Below, in pieces: positions 39,142-47,798 of a DNA stretch of 60,508 bases (its first letter is position 1; each line of letters opens with the position of its first letter). The stretch lies in IMG/VR virus record IMGVR_UViG_3300048836_000838, positions 1 through 60,508 of that record; one strand, 5' to 3'. The position numbers were made by a program, and so were the translations under genes. Source of the stretch: a virus. The notes beneath the pieces were generated by a model. It did not search any database and had not been told where the DNA came from. It saw nothing but the letters and a program-made list of their open reading frames with translations.

Positions 39142-39326
39142 TGGTCATTATCATGTACGGGATTGCCGTATCCGTTGCACTACTCGTGCTCGCAGCAACT
39201 CCTGCCGAGCGCCGGAAATCAAGGAGGAAGAATGATTCCTGTAATCGGAATAGCAGGGAAGATGGGAACAGGGAAAACAACCACCGCAGAGATCCTCAGA
39301 AACAGGTGCCTTGGTGTCATCCTTAG
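39138..39326 (+). CDS. Possible small membrane protein overlapping the kinase gene
   Basis: This 62-residue frame starts with a hydrophobic helix (MVIIMYGIAVSVALLVLAA) and then becomes basic and Asn/Arg-rich. It begins in the stop of the preceding gene (ATGA) but overlaps the kinase gene by 95 nt. The membrane segment is real-looking, and the remainder may be non-coding shadow. An internal stop or later start cannot be settled from the sequence. Confidence 0.35.
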   Translation: MMVIIMYGIAVSVALLVLAATPAERRKSRRKNDSCNRNSREDGNRENNHRRDPQKQVPWCHP

Positions 39327-39807
39327 TTTTGCCGATGCACTCAAAGCAGAAGCAGCTATGCGGTACAATTTCAACCGAGACCTCACATACAGCCAGGAAG
39401 GAAAGAACACCTGCATCTGTCATCCAGATCTTCCAACGGGCGTCTTATCGGTGAGAGAGATCCTTCAATACTATGGCCATAGTAAGCGCCAAGAAGATCC
39501 GCTCTATTGGGATCGAAAAGTTGAAAACCAGATGTCCGAAATGATCCGCCTCGGCGCGTCGATGGTAATCATTGATGACGTTCGACATCCTTCTGAATGT
39601 GAGATGATCCGGACAGTGTTTGGCGGGTTTCTTTTCCGCCTGGAACCGTACCCAAGCTGGACAGCCGGCCCGCACGCTCGCCACCATTCTGAAATCGCGC
39701 TCGACGAATATCAGGAGTGGGACGAGGTGTATCAGCCGGCGTTTGGAGATCTTGATACCGTTGCCACTTCCATTTTACTCCACCTACAGAAAAGGAGAAT
39801 GATATGA
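39232..39807 (+). CDS. Deoxynucleoside monophosphate kinase-like P-loop protein
   Basis: A 191-residue kinase of the T4 gp1 type. The P-loop Gly-Lys-Met-Gly-Thr-Gly-Lys-Thr-Thr (about 9-17), Asp-Asp-Val-Arg-His (about 112-116) and a C-terminal helix fit nucleotide kinases with a short LID. It would phosphorylate dNMPs from degraded host DNA or thymidylate synthesis (ThyX follows). AAGGAGGAAGA precedes ATG 39232. In a dPreQ1 phage, whether it handles unusual nucleotides is an open point, because DpdA normally works on polymer DNA. Confidence 0.75.
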   Translation: MIPVIGIAGKMGTGKTTTAEILRNRCLGVILSFADALKAEAAMRYNFNRDLTYSQEGKNTCICHPDLPTGVLSVREILQYYGHSKRQEDPLYWDRKVENQMSEMIRLGASMVIIDDVRHPSECEMIRTVFGGFLFRLEPYPSWTAGPHARHHSEIALDEYQEWDEVYQPAFGDLDTVATSILLHLQKRRMI

Positions 39808-40001
39808 CCCTTGATCTTGCAGCTGCACGTGCCCGGAAGAAAGAAGCAGAAGCAGCCATCACCGCAATCCTGCAGGAGCTCTGCGAAGAGCTTCGCCCTG
39901 GTAACGTAGGCATGGAACTAAATGTGTCTCGCCTTGAGCAACGGGGTGAGGATGCTCCTGTGAGCATCATGTTTCATGTTAAAATCACTTGCGAGGTGTA
40001 G
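39804..40001 (+). CDS. Hypothetical small protein, 65 residues
   Basis: A small protein with a charged helix (ARARKKEAEAAITAILQEL) and a short beta segment at the end (VSIMFHVKITCEV). Its ATG overlaps the kinase stop (ATGA), and it ends 1 nt before thyX, so it is translated within the nucleotide operon. No family recognised. Confidence 0.6.
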   Translation: MTLDLAAARARKKEAEAAITAILQELCEELRPGNVGMELNVSRLEQRGEDAPVSIMFHVKITCEV

Positions 40002-40002
40002 A

Positions 40003-40656
40003 ATGCGAATTGCTGATCCTTTCTTCGACATCATCCAGCTGCCAGCTCCAGATGTGCTTGAGCTCATCGAAAGCATTGGTCGAGTTTGCTACAAGTCCGA
40101 GGACAAAATGGTGCCAGGTACTGCCCAGCCGTTTATTGCGCGCATTCTCTCGTCAGGGCATGAGAGTGTTATTGAGCATGCATCCATCACTGTGCGAATT
40201 ATTTGTGACCGCGGAGTGACCCACGAACTGGTGAGACATCGTCTTTGCTCTTTCACCCAGGAGAGTACCCGATACGCAAACTACGCGCACGATCGGTTTG
40301 GGAATGAGATCACGGTGATCCGTCCGTATTTCTTCGAAGAAGGGTCGTTACGCTACTTGTTATGGGAAGCTGCCATGCTCGCTTGCGAGCGCGCATATCT
40401 CGATCTTGTGAAAACAGGAGCCACAGCGCAGGAAGCACGTAGCGTTCTGCCCAACAGCCTGAAGACTGAAATAATTATGACGGCCAACATCCGGGAGTGG
40501 CGCCACATCTTCAAGCTCCGTTGTGCAAAAGCAGCGCATCCGCAGATGCGAGAGATCATGCTGCCGATGCTGGCTGGCTTCGCTGCCAAGGTGCCTTTCA
40601 TTTTCGACGATATCTTGAAACGACATCTGCAGGAAGAGGCAGAAACTCGCGTATGA
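40003..40656 (+). CDS. thyX: ThyX, flavin-dependent thymidylate synthase
   Basis: A 217-residue FAD-dependent enzyme. The signature Arg-His-Arg with Ser-Phe-Thr-Gln-Glu-Ser-Thr-Arg-Tyr (about 79-93) binds FAD and dUMP. His-Glu-Ser-Val-Ile-Glu-His (about 53-59) is also typical. It makes dTMP from dUMP. With the kinase upstream it gives a phage-controlled thymidylate route. The ATG at 40003 follows a stop by one base. Length and motif order are normal. Confidence 0.93.
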   Translation: MRIADPFFDIIQLPAPDVLELIESIGRVCYKSEDKMVPGTAQPFIARILSSGHESVIEHASITVRIICDRGVTHELVRHRLCSFTQESTRYANYAHDRFGNEITVIRPYFFEEGSLRYLLWEAAMLACERAYLDLVKTGATAQEARSVLPNSLKTEIIMTANIREWRHIFKLRCAKAAHPQMREIMLPMLAGFAAKVPFIFDDILKRHLQEEAETRV

Positions 40657-40904
40657 TCCTCAACGCGCAGCAACTAACAGCTCTGCGACAGCGCAATGAC
40701 ATGGAATTGTCCAAAGGGGCCAGGAGCTCTCACGGCTATCCAAAGGAAACGATTCGGGACCTGTTACAGACCATAGACGAGCTGCGGGGGCAAAAGAAAA
40801 AGTGGCAGCGGGTTGCTACCCATCGTGGGGAATTGCTGGAAAAGATTTCTAACATGGCCGGACTTGGTATGCTGTCCGGAGAGGTGTGTGATGAACCGAA
40901 ATAG
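40653..40904 (+). CDS. Hypothetical coiled-coil protein
   Basis: An 83-residue helical protein with heptad-like spacing (LLQTIDELRGQKKKWQRVA). It begins in the thyX stop (ATGA) and overlaps the next gene by 14 nt, so translation is coupled. No family recognised. Similar short coiled-coil proteins occur at the ends of early operons. Confidence 0.6.
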   Translation: MILNAQQLTALRQRNDMELSKGARSSHGYPKETIRDLLQTIDELRGQKKKWQRVATHRGELLEKISNMAGLGMLSGEVCDEPK

Positions 40905-41079
40905 ATGCAAGGCATGTGGTCGCTTCATAACGATACAAGATGCGAGTGATTTGTATCCTGATCTGTGTGTTAGTTGTGAGGACAAGCGCAAAGCAAAGTA
41001 TACACGAATCTTGGCTGTAGTAGTTTTTGCGGCGTGGTCTATCAGCGTGGTTCTTGTAACTCTCTGGCTTAGGTCCTAG
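40891..41079 (+). CDS. Zinc-ribbon plus membrane-anchor protein, hypothetical
   Basis: A 62-residue protein. Two Cys-x-x-Cys pairs (CKAC about 6-9 and CVSC about 27-30) make a small zinc ribbon at the N-terminus, and residues about 40-58 form one hydrophobic helix (ILAVVVFAAWSISVVLVTLW). It would be a cytoplasmic zinc domain tethered to the inner membrane. GGAGAGGTGTGTG precedes the ATG. Function unknown, but the architecture is unusual in a phage early operon. Confidence 0.6.
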   Translation: MNRNRCKACGRFITIQDASDLYPDLCVSCEDKRKAKYTRILAVVVFAAWSISVVLVTLWLRS

Positions 41080-41087
41080 GAGGTCGT

Positions 41088-41660
41088 ATGCGGGTAGATT
41101 TTGACAGACGCAAGTACCTGGCTTTTGAAGAAGTATTCGAAACCCGGCAGCTGCAAGATGCAAACAAAGAGTGCAGTGAATTCAACGGAGACAGCGACGA
41201 CCTGGCTTTCGAATTGGCCTACACACGATACGCCCTGGCCAAGGCAGAAAGGACCCTGGACCGTTTCCGGCACAAATGCCTGTTGGTAGAAGACGAGAAT
41301 GCCGAAATGCATTCCAAGCTCGGCCGGCTCTCTGTCTGGTCCGTAGACATGATTGACATGCTGACCAAGGCACTTGGGGCCGATCCTGTGGGCACTTGGA
41401 CTGCTGGCATGGATGACTCCTTACACTCGGAATTACGGCAGGCCGCCCGCCAGTATGGAGGCATGAACAAGGACCAGAAAACCCTGGCCTTTGAAGAATT
41501 CGTGGACGCCATAGAATGGGTCGGGCAGTGTGAAGACTTTTGGAAAGCGCATTCCCCGGTCGAGGACACTGCCTTTTGGCGCTGCTGGGAAACCACCATG
41601 GATGAGGCTTTGCAACACCACGACCAAGCCTATGAAAAGGCCATGGCGTTTTACAAATGA
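41088..41660 (+). CDS. Hypothetical early protein, 190 residues
   Basis: An acidic, helical protein with many Trp residues (for example WSVDMIDML, FVDAIEWVGQCEDFW). No family recognised. AGGAGGTC places the start at 41088. Its TGA stop lies within the stem of the bidirectional hairpin that follows, so transcription probably stops here. Trp and acidic residues suggest a protein-binding surface, nothing more. Confidence 0.7.
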   Translation: MRVDFDRRKYLAFEEVFETRQLQDANKECSEFNGDSDDLAFELAYTRYALAKAERTLDRFRHKCLLVEDENAEMHSKLGRLSVWSVDMIDMLTKALGADPVGTWTAGMDDSLHSELRQAARQYGGMNKDQKTLAFEEFVDAIEWVGQCEDFWKAHSPVEDTAFWRCWETTMDEALQHHDQAYEKAMAFYK

Positions 41661-41702
41661 AATAACAGGCTGCTTGTCATATCAGGCAGCCTGTTATTTC
41701 AT
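41657..41702. terminator. Bidirectional hairpin terminator at the end of the early arm
   Basis: A perfect 17-bp stem (41657-41673 with 41686-41702) around a 12-nt loop. One arm begins A-rich and the other ends T-rich on both strands, so it could stop transcripts from either side. It follows the 190-residue gene, whose stop codon lies inside it, and precedes the last rightward gene and the convergent tail arm. Confidence 0.85.
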
Positions 41703-41721
41703 TACTCAAAGGAGGGCAGGT

Positions 41722-41913
41722 ATGGATAAAAAGACCCCCGAACAACAGGCCCGCGAAATGCTCGACCGCATGGGCGTTGACGGAGCCCTCGAAATGTCCG
41801 CTGGAGACGTTGGCGAGGTGGCGCAGGTTATCGCGGAACGTGGCGCATTTGCGGCAGCAATTATCAGCGGGAAAATCTCCGATGAAATCAAGTCATTAGC
41901 CAACTGCGTCTAA
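41722..41913 (+). CDS. Small helical protein beyond the terminator, hypothetical
   Basis: A 63-residue, mostly helical protein (TPEQQAREMLDRMGVDGAL) with an AGGAGGGCAGG site before ATG 41722. It lies past the hairpin, so it is expressed by read-through or an unseen promoter. Its stop (41911-41913) is one base from the stop of the convergent tail gene at 41915, leaving no spacer between the arms. Function unknown. Confidence 0.6.
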   Translation: MDKKTPEQQAREMLDRMGVDGALEMSAGDVGEVAQVIAERGAFAAAIISGKISDEIKSLANCV

Positions 41914-41914
41914 C

Positions 41915-42169
41915 TCACACCGCCACATACCTGACCCGAGGCGCACTCCCCGCCGCGCCGCCGATGATCTGTGCTGACGACAAATTGCCGCCCGGAATCG
42001 CCACGCTGACCATCTGGCCGACCGCGTAGGGGGTGGACGTCGAAACCAGCACGGTCAGGTCTGGCCTGATCCGGACGGAGACAGAGCCGACGCCGACAGC
42101 GACCACGGGACCGGTGGCGATCTCGGGGACTGGGCGGCGGGGGAGGATGGATGAGGGAGTGATGGGCAT
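41915..42169 (-). CDS. Last tail-arm gene, hypothetical small beta-rich protein
   Basis: An 84-residue, Pro/Val/Ile-rich protein without charged helices. The body (GPVVAVGVGSVSVRIRPDLTVLV) is a series of beta strands, as in small tail-tip OB-fold or spike-cap proteins. AGGAGCC precedes ATG 42169. It is 12 nt downstream of the cadherin-like adhesion gene, which supports a tip or fibre role. No family is certain. Confidence 0.6.
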   Translation of the reverse strand: MPITPSSILPRRPVPEIATGPVVAVGVGSVSVRIRPDLTVLVSTSTPYAVGQMVSVAIPGGNLSSAQIIGGAAGSAPRVRYVAV

Positions 42170-42181
42170 GGTTGGCTCCTA

Positions 42182-44095
42182 TTATGCCGGGCGCAGGGCG
42201 AGGCTTGCTGCGCACCAAGCGCGGGCGGAGCTTGTTGATGCTACTGTCCAAACTGCTGGATCAATAGCCCCGTCGCCGTCAGTCCAGACTCGATTTGCCA
42301 TGCCGACAGTATACGCATAGCTCCAGCTCCCTCCGCGTATTATGGCATTGCCGAATCCTGTCGGTGCTGCTGGCGACAATGGAGCGCCAGACCCGGCTGA
42401 TACGCAAATTACCACCGCATTGTCAGTTACAGGAGTTATTGCGGGAGGATTGGCGTTTGTATTGCCTGCGCCCGTTGCAGTCTGGATAGGGACATCAAGC
42501 ACGATACTTGCAACGCCTCTAAATGTATATGCAACTGCCGCCGCAGGATAATTATTAACTGTCCCGACAGCGTTTATTTCTGCCGTCGTTTCATCAGCTC
42601 CAACAAATTTGTATGATATCCCGAGGTTTGCATCATAAGTGCCGTTTCCGAAAAGGTCGGAAATTTTTGTCCAACCAGAGGACAAAACCGTCGGGCTGAG
42701 GTCTCCGATGGAAACAAACCCATGAGCTATAAGAACCAAATCACCTGCTTGCGTTCCTGCGGGCAAACTGAGCGTGTACGACGCAGCCGTGCTTTGCTGT
42801 ATATGATTGCTCGATGACCCTATATACGTGATTTCACCAGTACCAACTGGTGCCGCACTAACAGTTACGGTTAATGTGCCCTCGTCGTTTGCCACGCCAT
42901 CAGACACATGATATGATATACTTGTCGTGGCAGTTTCGTCGCCTGTCAGCGAGTCAAAATCTCCGGCTGGGTCAAAAGTCCACGCGCCATCGCTGGCAAT
43001 TGTGAACAAACCACCAGATGAACCTGATACGGCAACGCCAACATTGGATGATGACCCGCCCACCGCAGACACTGACAGTGTATCCCCGTCAGAATCTGTA
43101 TCATTTGTGATCACGTTGCCACTGGTTGTCGTATCAGCCGCAACGGCCCCCGTATCATTTACTGCTACGGGCGCTGCGTTCGCACGGGATACGATAACGG
43201 TTATTTCCGCAGTGGCTTCACTCGTTCCATTATTTGCATGGTAGGTAATGCTTGTCTCGGCAGTATCCAGCACTCCAAGCAACCCAAAGTCACCATCAGG
43301 GTCAAACGACCATGCCCCGTCAGCACTAACTAGGAACAACCCGCCATTATCACCTTCAACCTCCACTCCAATGTTTGACGCAAAGCCATTGACCGCCACA
43401 ACGGTAAGGCCAGGCTCGTCATTTGCAAGCACGTTGCCACTTGTCCCGACTAAATGCGTGGTCGCCCCTGTATCATCTGCAACTATCGGCAACTCGGGCG
43501 CAACATAAGCCTCGGGAGCAATCGCCACATGCCGCCGGATAACTGCCTGTTCTGGCATTCCGTCTGGGGTGGCCGTCCATGTGATAGACTCGACCTGTCC
43601 AACCACCGCCACACCGTCCACGGGCACACTGGCCACGTCACCCAGGCTAGCCCCGAGCCCGAGCGGACAGGTCGCGGTCACGTCATCTCGGTAATGCGCG
43701 GCCTCATCTATCGCAGCTGTTGCTCGGGCCAGCCCCATGTCATCATCACCATAGACAGGGTGGATCTCGTCTGGGAGGTCCACTGCTGGATTGATACGGA
43801 TCTCGCGGTGTGCCTCAGTACCTACTGTCGTCAGGAGCAAGTGCCAGCCAAGGTCAGCGTCAACCATCTCAATAATTTGTCCGCTTTGCGGGGTCAGGAT
43901 ACACGGTTGCTCTGTGCCGACCAGGGCCGCCCCTGTCGCCACCAAAATATTGTCCTCATCAAAAAGCAGGACGCCGGAGGACGCCGCACTTGGAAAGAGG
44001 TGTAGTGTATAAGCAACATTTGGCGCAACATTCCACCCGCTAATGAGGGTGGCGTCATCTTGGGCCGTCGCGTTGACTCGGTGCGCTCTAATCAC
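42182..44095 (-). CDS. Tail adhesion protein with two cadherin/VCBS-like domains
   Basis: A 637-residue protein. Residues 1-200 are a beta-rich tail-associated domain. Residues about 205-303 and 308-413 are two tandem VCBS/cadherin-like repeats, each with an Asp-Asp/Asn-Asp-Thr-Gly opening, Gly-Asn-Val ... Asn-Asp and Gly-Ala-Trp-Ser/Thr-Phe-Asp-Pro. The C-terminal domain (about 418-637) ends Trp-Cys-Ala-Ala-Ser-Leu-Ala-Leu-Arg-Pro, seen at the ends of phage fibres. Calcium-binding Asp/Asn residues suggest a stiff adhesin that projects to the host surface. The start overlaps the preceding stop (ATGA). Confidence 0.75.
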   Translation of the reverse strand: MIRAHRVNATAQDDATLISGWNVAPNVAYTLHLFPSAASSGVLLFDEDNILVATGAALVGTEQPCILTPQSGQIIEMVDADLGWHLLLTTVGTEAHREIRINPAVDLPDEIHPVYGDDDMGLARATAAIDEAAHYRDDVTATCPLGLGASLGDVASVPVDGVAVVGQVESITWTATPDGMPEQAVIRRHVAIAPEAYVAPELPIVADDTGATTHLVGTSGNVLANDEPGLTVVAVNGFASNIGVEVEGDNGGLFLVSADGAWSFDPDGDFGLLGVLDTAETSITYHANNGTSEATAEITVIVSRANAAPVAVNDTGAVAADTTTSGNVITNDTDSDGDTLSVSAVGGSSSNVGVAVSGSSGGLFTIASDGAWTFDPAGDFDSLTGDETATTSISYHVSDGVANDEGTLTVTVSAAPVGTGEITYIGSSSNHIQQSTAASYTLSLPAGTQAGDLVLIAHGFVSIGDLSPTVLSSGWTKISDLFGNGTYDANLGISYKFVGADETTAEINAVGTVNNYPAAAVAYTFRGVASIVLDVPIQTATGAGNTNANPPAITPVTDNAVVICVSAGSGAPLSPAAPTGFGNAIIRGGSWSYAYTVGMANRVWTDGDGAIDPAVWTVASTSSARAWCAASLALRPA

Positions 44096-44550
44096 AGGGC
44101 CTCCTTGCTGACCATATCAACACCCCCGCAGACGCATGTGTATCGGTGACGGTAGCCGAGTTTTCCGGCGGCACATTTTGGGCAAACGGCGGTGTGTTGA
44201 AGGGCGTCACCGCATTTTGGACAGACCATTTTAGACAGGGTTTCAGACCCGACCACGCTTCTAGTTTCGGAGTCCGGTTGCCGCTTTTTTACCACATCAA
44301 AGGCTTGAGCCAACCGCTCTGCGTGAACATCCGGGCGCAAAGCCCATGACCGCTCTCCCATGGATATGGCCACCCGGCCATCTGACATCAAACCCGGAGC
44401 AGCTTGAACAGGCTCAAAGCCTGACGCCACCATTTGTCTGGCCAACGTGTTTTTCCGTCCGAGCGCATCGCGCATCCTAGCAATATACGCACGCCTTACA
44501 TCAATTTCTGGACATCGCGACATCAGTGACAATAATTTTTGTAGCATCAT
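44092..44550 (-). CDS. Hypothetical tail-region protein with a double zinc ribbon
   Basis: A 152-residue protein. The first two thirds are helical (RRAYIARMRDALGRKNTLAR). The C-terminus has Cys-Pro-Lys-Cys-Gly-Asp, Cys-Pro-Lys-Cys-Ala-Ala and Cys-Val-Cys, a typical zinc ribbon pair (about 112-142). A cytoplasmic zinc-ribbon protein among tail-tip genes is odd. It may be a chaperone for the neighbouring Cys-rich hub or a regulator. It overlaps both neighbours by 4 nt (ATGA). Confidence 0.65.
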   Translation of the reverse strand: MMLQKLLSLMSRCPEIDVRRAYIARMRDALGRKNTLARQMVASGFEPVQAAPGLMSDGRVAISMGERSWALRPDVHAERLAQAFDVVKKRQPDSETRSVVGSETLSKMVCPKCGDALQHTAVCPKCAAGKLGYRHRYTCVCGGVDMVSKEAL

Positions 44551-47500
44551 ATTACATATACCTTGAATCTAAATAATTTACATTCAAAGCCCGGCGTCTG
44601 GCTACCTGACGGCCCATCCCATCTTACAAAAAACACTCCGTCCACAGGTGAATTGCTTTCAACATTCCAGTTATTTGTGCATGGTGCGGAATGTATATAC
44701 GTGCTTTCGCTGTCGTCGGTTGTGACAACGCCACATGCGTCCACGTTAGGATGACGCACATACAGCCCGCGAGGGTCGCCAGACCCGGATGTTGGAGCGT
44801 CTACGCATGACGGATATGTCTGCACTGTCATAGCCGCAGATGACCCGCACGGTCCGTCAAAACTGACAGTGTACGATGCGCCGTCTCCAGCATCGCCCGG
44901 CATTGTTGCCGTGACCCCATTTCCGAGTTCGTTTTCAAACGGTGTGCCGGGCAATGTTCCCGTGTATTTCGCCCCAGGGCCGAGGTCGTGATAATAGATG
45001 GCTGTTTCACCGGGGTCTAAAATATCATCTCCGACAACCGACCCAACATAATCCTTTTTCGGATTCGTGACCCCCACAGTCCCGCAAACCCGCCCGCCAT
45101 ACGTCACAGTCACCACGCCCTCGCACCCGCCCGCCTTCATCCGGCAGACAAACCCGGTGTCGTAGGGCGCATTGCGGACAAACTCCATGTCGCCCGAGCA
45201 GACGCAAGCCGCGCCTGTCATGCCAGCCGAGGGCACATAGATGGACTCGACGCCTGGGTTGAGTGTGTCCACGCCAGAAACAGAGCACGGCGGGAAATCA
45301 ACCGTCGCCTCACAGCATGTATCCTCAGTCTCGCCATAGCAGACCTTGATCGTAAACGGGCCCTCGCCTCCGGTGGGCATGACCGCCTTGTAGCCGCCTG
45401 TTGGGGTGCGCTCGGTAATGGTAAGCGCCCCGCCCATGAATTGCCCGTTGTTGCCCTTGCCGTCTGTCCATGTGCCCTCGACGCCGGGGCTCAATGTCGC
45501 TGGCCCGTCTAGGACGCATTGGGTGCATTTTTCATCACGCGCTGCCGCACATGCTGCCATGCACGTTGCGTAGGTCATGCCGCCCTCGGTTGAGAGCCGC
45601 CCGGTTGAGCGCAGGGCCGCGCATAATTCATCGCAGGTGCAGGTTCCAGGGCACTCGCCCACAAAAACCTCTGCGTGATTATCGGCGGTGATTACGGGTG
45701 TTCTGGCATTGATTGAATCAGGGCCGCACCCGGTAGCCGTGATTTCTTCCTCTTCTGGCTCCAGCCACGATGTTGGGTCATGGTCGCCAACTTCGCCGTC
45801 GCCAATGACCTCGTCTGGTATTTCGTCGGGGTCACTCGATCCGGGGTTGACCGCCCTGCAATCCCTGGCCGTGATCGAAAGCTGCCCGGTCCCGCCGTCT
45901 TCCGATCCGTCTTCGACCCTGGCCGTTATGATGGCAGAGCAGCCGGGTTGCGACCCCCAAACTGCCTCATAGGTGCACTCCATGGGCTGATCGACGGGCA
46001 GGACTGCGATGTCATCCACGTCGAGAGTGACGACCTTCCCGGCGTGGGAGTCATAATGATTGACCGCGTATCCGTCCCGCGTGCAAACGGGTGTATTCAT
46101 GGGCGTGCGGGTCAGTGTGACCTGGGGCGTCATTATGCCGCCGATGTCGGTGTGATAAACGAGGACAACCTCGCTGACCGGCTCGTACCCGCTCGGCACG
46201 GCTGTGGGCATCCACGCCACCAGGGCCGTGCCGCCTGCCACATAGGTGACTGTGACTTGGGTTCCTGGCAGGAGGGCCGAATTGGAGAGTATGACCGTTT
46301 GCCCGCTGTGCGAGGCATAAAGATCGGAGCCCGGAGTCTCGGTCAGAACCACGCTCGGGGTCGTGCCATCAACCGGGATGCCGGAAAGGCGGACCTCAAC
46401 CGCGCCGCCCCAAATGGATGTGCGAAGGGTTTCAGTGATTGTGCGCGGGGCCAGCGTCTTGCGCGTGGAGGATAGCGACCCGCACCCTATCAGGCCAAAG
46501 GTTGCCGCGCCTATGCCTGCGCCGCCAAACATGCTCGCCTTGAGAAGGATACTGACGGTGTCGCCCAAGCACGGGCTTGATGGACTTGCGTCGAGGCTGA
46601 CCTGTGTTGCGCAGGCCTTTGGGTTGCTCTGGTGCAGGGTCGCAAAGCCCTGTGCCCCGGCCACAGACGCCAGAACCGTAACATCGCCAGGGATGCGGCC
46701 AGCCGTCCACGTCGCGGGTGCACCCTTGACGACATAATCGACGACAAGTGCCTGATCGTAATAATCCAGCGGGGCCGAAAAAGTGATGACGCGGCCATCC
46801 ACGGACCCGCCGCGCTCGGTGTAGTAGTCACGCGCCCGCCTGACATCGCGCCGCCTGTAAACGCCAACCACGGATTCCGCTGGCAGGTCCAGGGTCAGGT
46901 GCGTGTAGTCGTCGGCCTGGTGGACCTCACCCTGTCGTATCACCTCGGCTGTCTGGCTCGTGGCCCCGGACATCATGCCGGATGATGCGCTCCATGTGAC
47001 CTCTGTGCCCAGGGCCACGGGCAGGCCGTCAGCGCCAAGGACAACAGCGATCAGCCGTACCTCAGAAACGCCATCGGCGGCAACGCAAGCATCCTCGTCA
47101 GCGATGGGCACAACCTGCACGGACAGGCCCGCCACGGAGGCGTCACCGGACACAAGGATGCGGTTGCCAAAGTCGGGCACGGTGCGGTCCACCGACTCAA
47201 CATTGATCTCGTCAGCGTCCAGGGTAACGTCTGGCGTTCCGTAGGTGTAGAGTCTGGGAGCCACGGTCAGGGTGCCATCGATCTCCGGCCAAAGGATCTG
47301 GCCAGACTTGGTCGCCAGGTCGCGGATGATCTCGGCAGGGGTCTGGTCGCTCACGGCGTAGCAATATTGGCAGACGTCAAAATCGTTGGTCACGTTGACG
47401 GTCACGCCACACAATGCAGCCACCTCGGCAATGATGCCCGCCACGGTGTTGCCGCCTGGCCACTGCTTGCTGATCTTTTGCGCCCAGGGAGTTGTCGCCC

Positions 47501-47798
47501 GGGCGGAAGCACTGCGCCCCCATAGAGAGGAGGTCCTTGTATTCAGGTCCTGATTCTGGCGGACCTGCTCGAAAAAATAAGCGCCCTTGCTGACCCATGC
47601 CCCGTCTATCCACGCCTCTACTTCGATCGCAAGTTCTTGTGGGACTCGAGGAATGACAAGTCCATCCAAAACAGAGCGGTCCGCTAATTCAACGGAGCAC
47701 TCCCCGCAAAGGTAATCGGCCATGAATCGCGTAGAGACCCCGGAGACCTTCGTGGTAATGTCTTCCCCAAAAAAGAAAACGCGGAATGGACTAGCCAT
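44547..47798 (-). CDS. Cys-rich tail-tip/baseplate hub-like protein with repeated Ig-like domains
   Basis: A 1083-residue protein. Residues about 1-210 look like a tail hub (TPAEIIRDLATKSGQILWPE near 150-170). Ig-like segments follow, then an Asp/Glu/Pro-rich linker with many Cys near 690-750. Around residues 766, 848 and 928 a motif of Leu-x-Pro-Gly-Val/Glu-Glu is repeated about every 80 residues (LSPGVEG, LNPGVES, LDPGETA), marking three related domains. Over twenty Cys suggest disulfides or metal sites, uncommon in cytoplasm-assembled tails. It is encoded after tape measure and a tip protein, the usual hub position. Confidence 0.72.
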   Translation of the reverse strand: MASPFRVFFFGEDITTKVSGVSTRFMADYLCGECSVELADRSVLDGLVIPRVPQELAIEVEAWIDGAWVSKGAYFFEQVRQNQDLNTRTSSLWGRSASARATTPWAQKISKQWPGGNTVAGIIAEVAALCGVTVNVTNDFDVCQYCYAVSDQTPAEIIRDLATKSGQILWPEIDGTLTVAPRLYTYGTPDVTLDADEINVESVDRTVPDFGNRILVSGDASVAGLSVQVVPIADEDACVAADGVSEVRLIAVVLGADGLPVALGTEVTWSASSGMMSGATSQTAEVIRQGEVHQADDYTHLTLDLPAESVVGVYRRRDVRRARDYYTERGGSVDGRVITFSAPLDYYDQALVVDYVVKGAPATWTAGRIPGDVTVLASVAGAQGFATLHQSNPKACATQVSLDASPSSPCLGDTVSILLKASMFGGAGIGAATFGLIGCGSLSSTRKTLAPRTITETLRTSIWGGAVEVRLSGIPVDGTTPSVVLTETPGSDLYASHSGQTVILSNSALLPGTQVTVTYVAGGTALVAWMPTAVPSGYEPVSEVVLVYHTDIGGIMTPQVTLTRTPMNTPVCTRDGYAVNHYDSHAGKVVTLDVDDIAVLPVDQPMECTYEAVWGSQPGCSAIITARVEDGSEDGGTGQLSITARDCRAVNPGSSDPDEIPDEVIGDGEVGDHDPTSWLEPEEEEITATGCGPDSINARTPVITADNHAEVFVGECPGTCTCDELCAALRSTGRLSTEGGMTYATCMAACAAARDEKCTQCVLDGPATLSPGVEGTWTDGKGNNGQFMGGALTITERTPTGGYKAVMPTGGEGPFTIKVCYGETEDTCCEATVDFPPCSVSGVDTLNPGVESIYVPSAGMTGAACVCSGDMEFVRNAPYDTGFVCRMKAGGCEGVVTVTYGGRVCGTVGVTNPKKDYVGSVVGDDILDPGETAIYYHDLGPGAKYTGTLPGTPFENELGNGVTATMPGDAGDGASYTVSFDGPCGSSAAMTVQTYPSCVDAPTSGSGDPRGLYVRHPNVDACGVVTTDDSESTYIHSAPCTNNWNVESNSPVDGVFFVRWDGPSGSQTPGFECKLFRFKVYVI

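Noticed and set aside
12314-41913. Lysogeny module (integrase, repressor, excisionase)
   Set aside because: No integrase or Cro/CI-like repressor was recognised in any reading frame; small unknown genes remain, so absence is likely, not proven.
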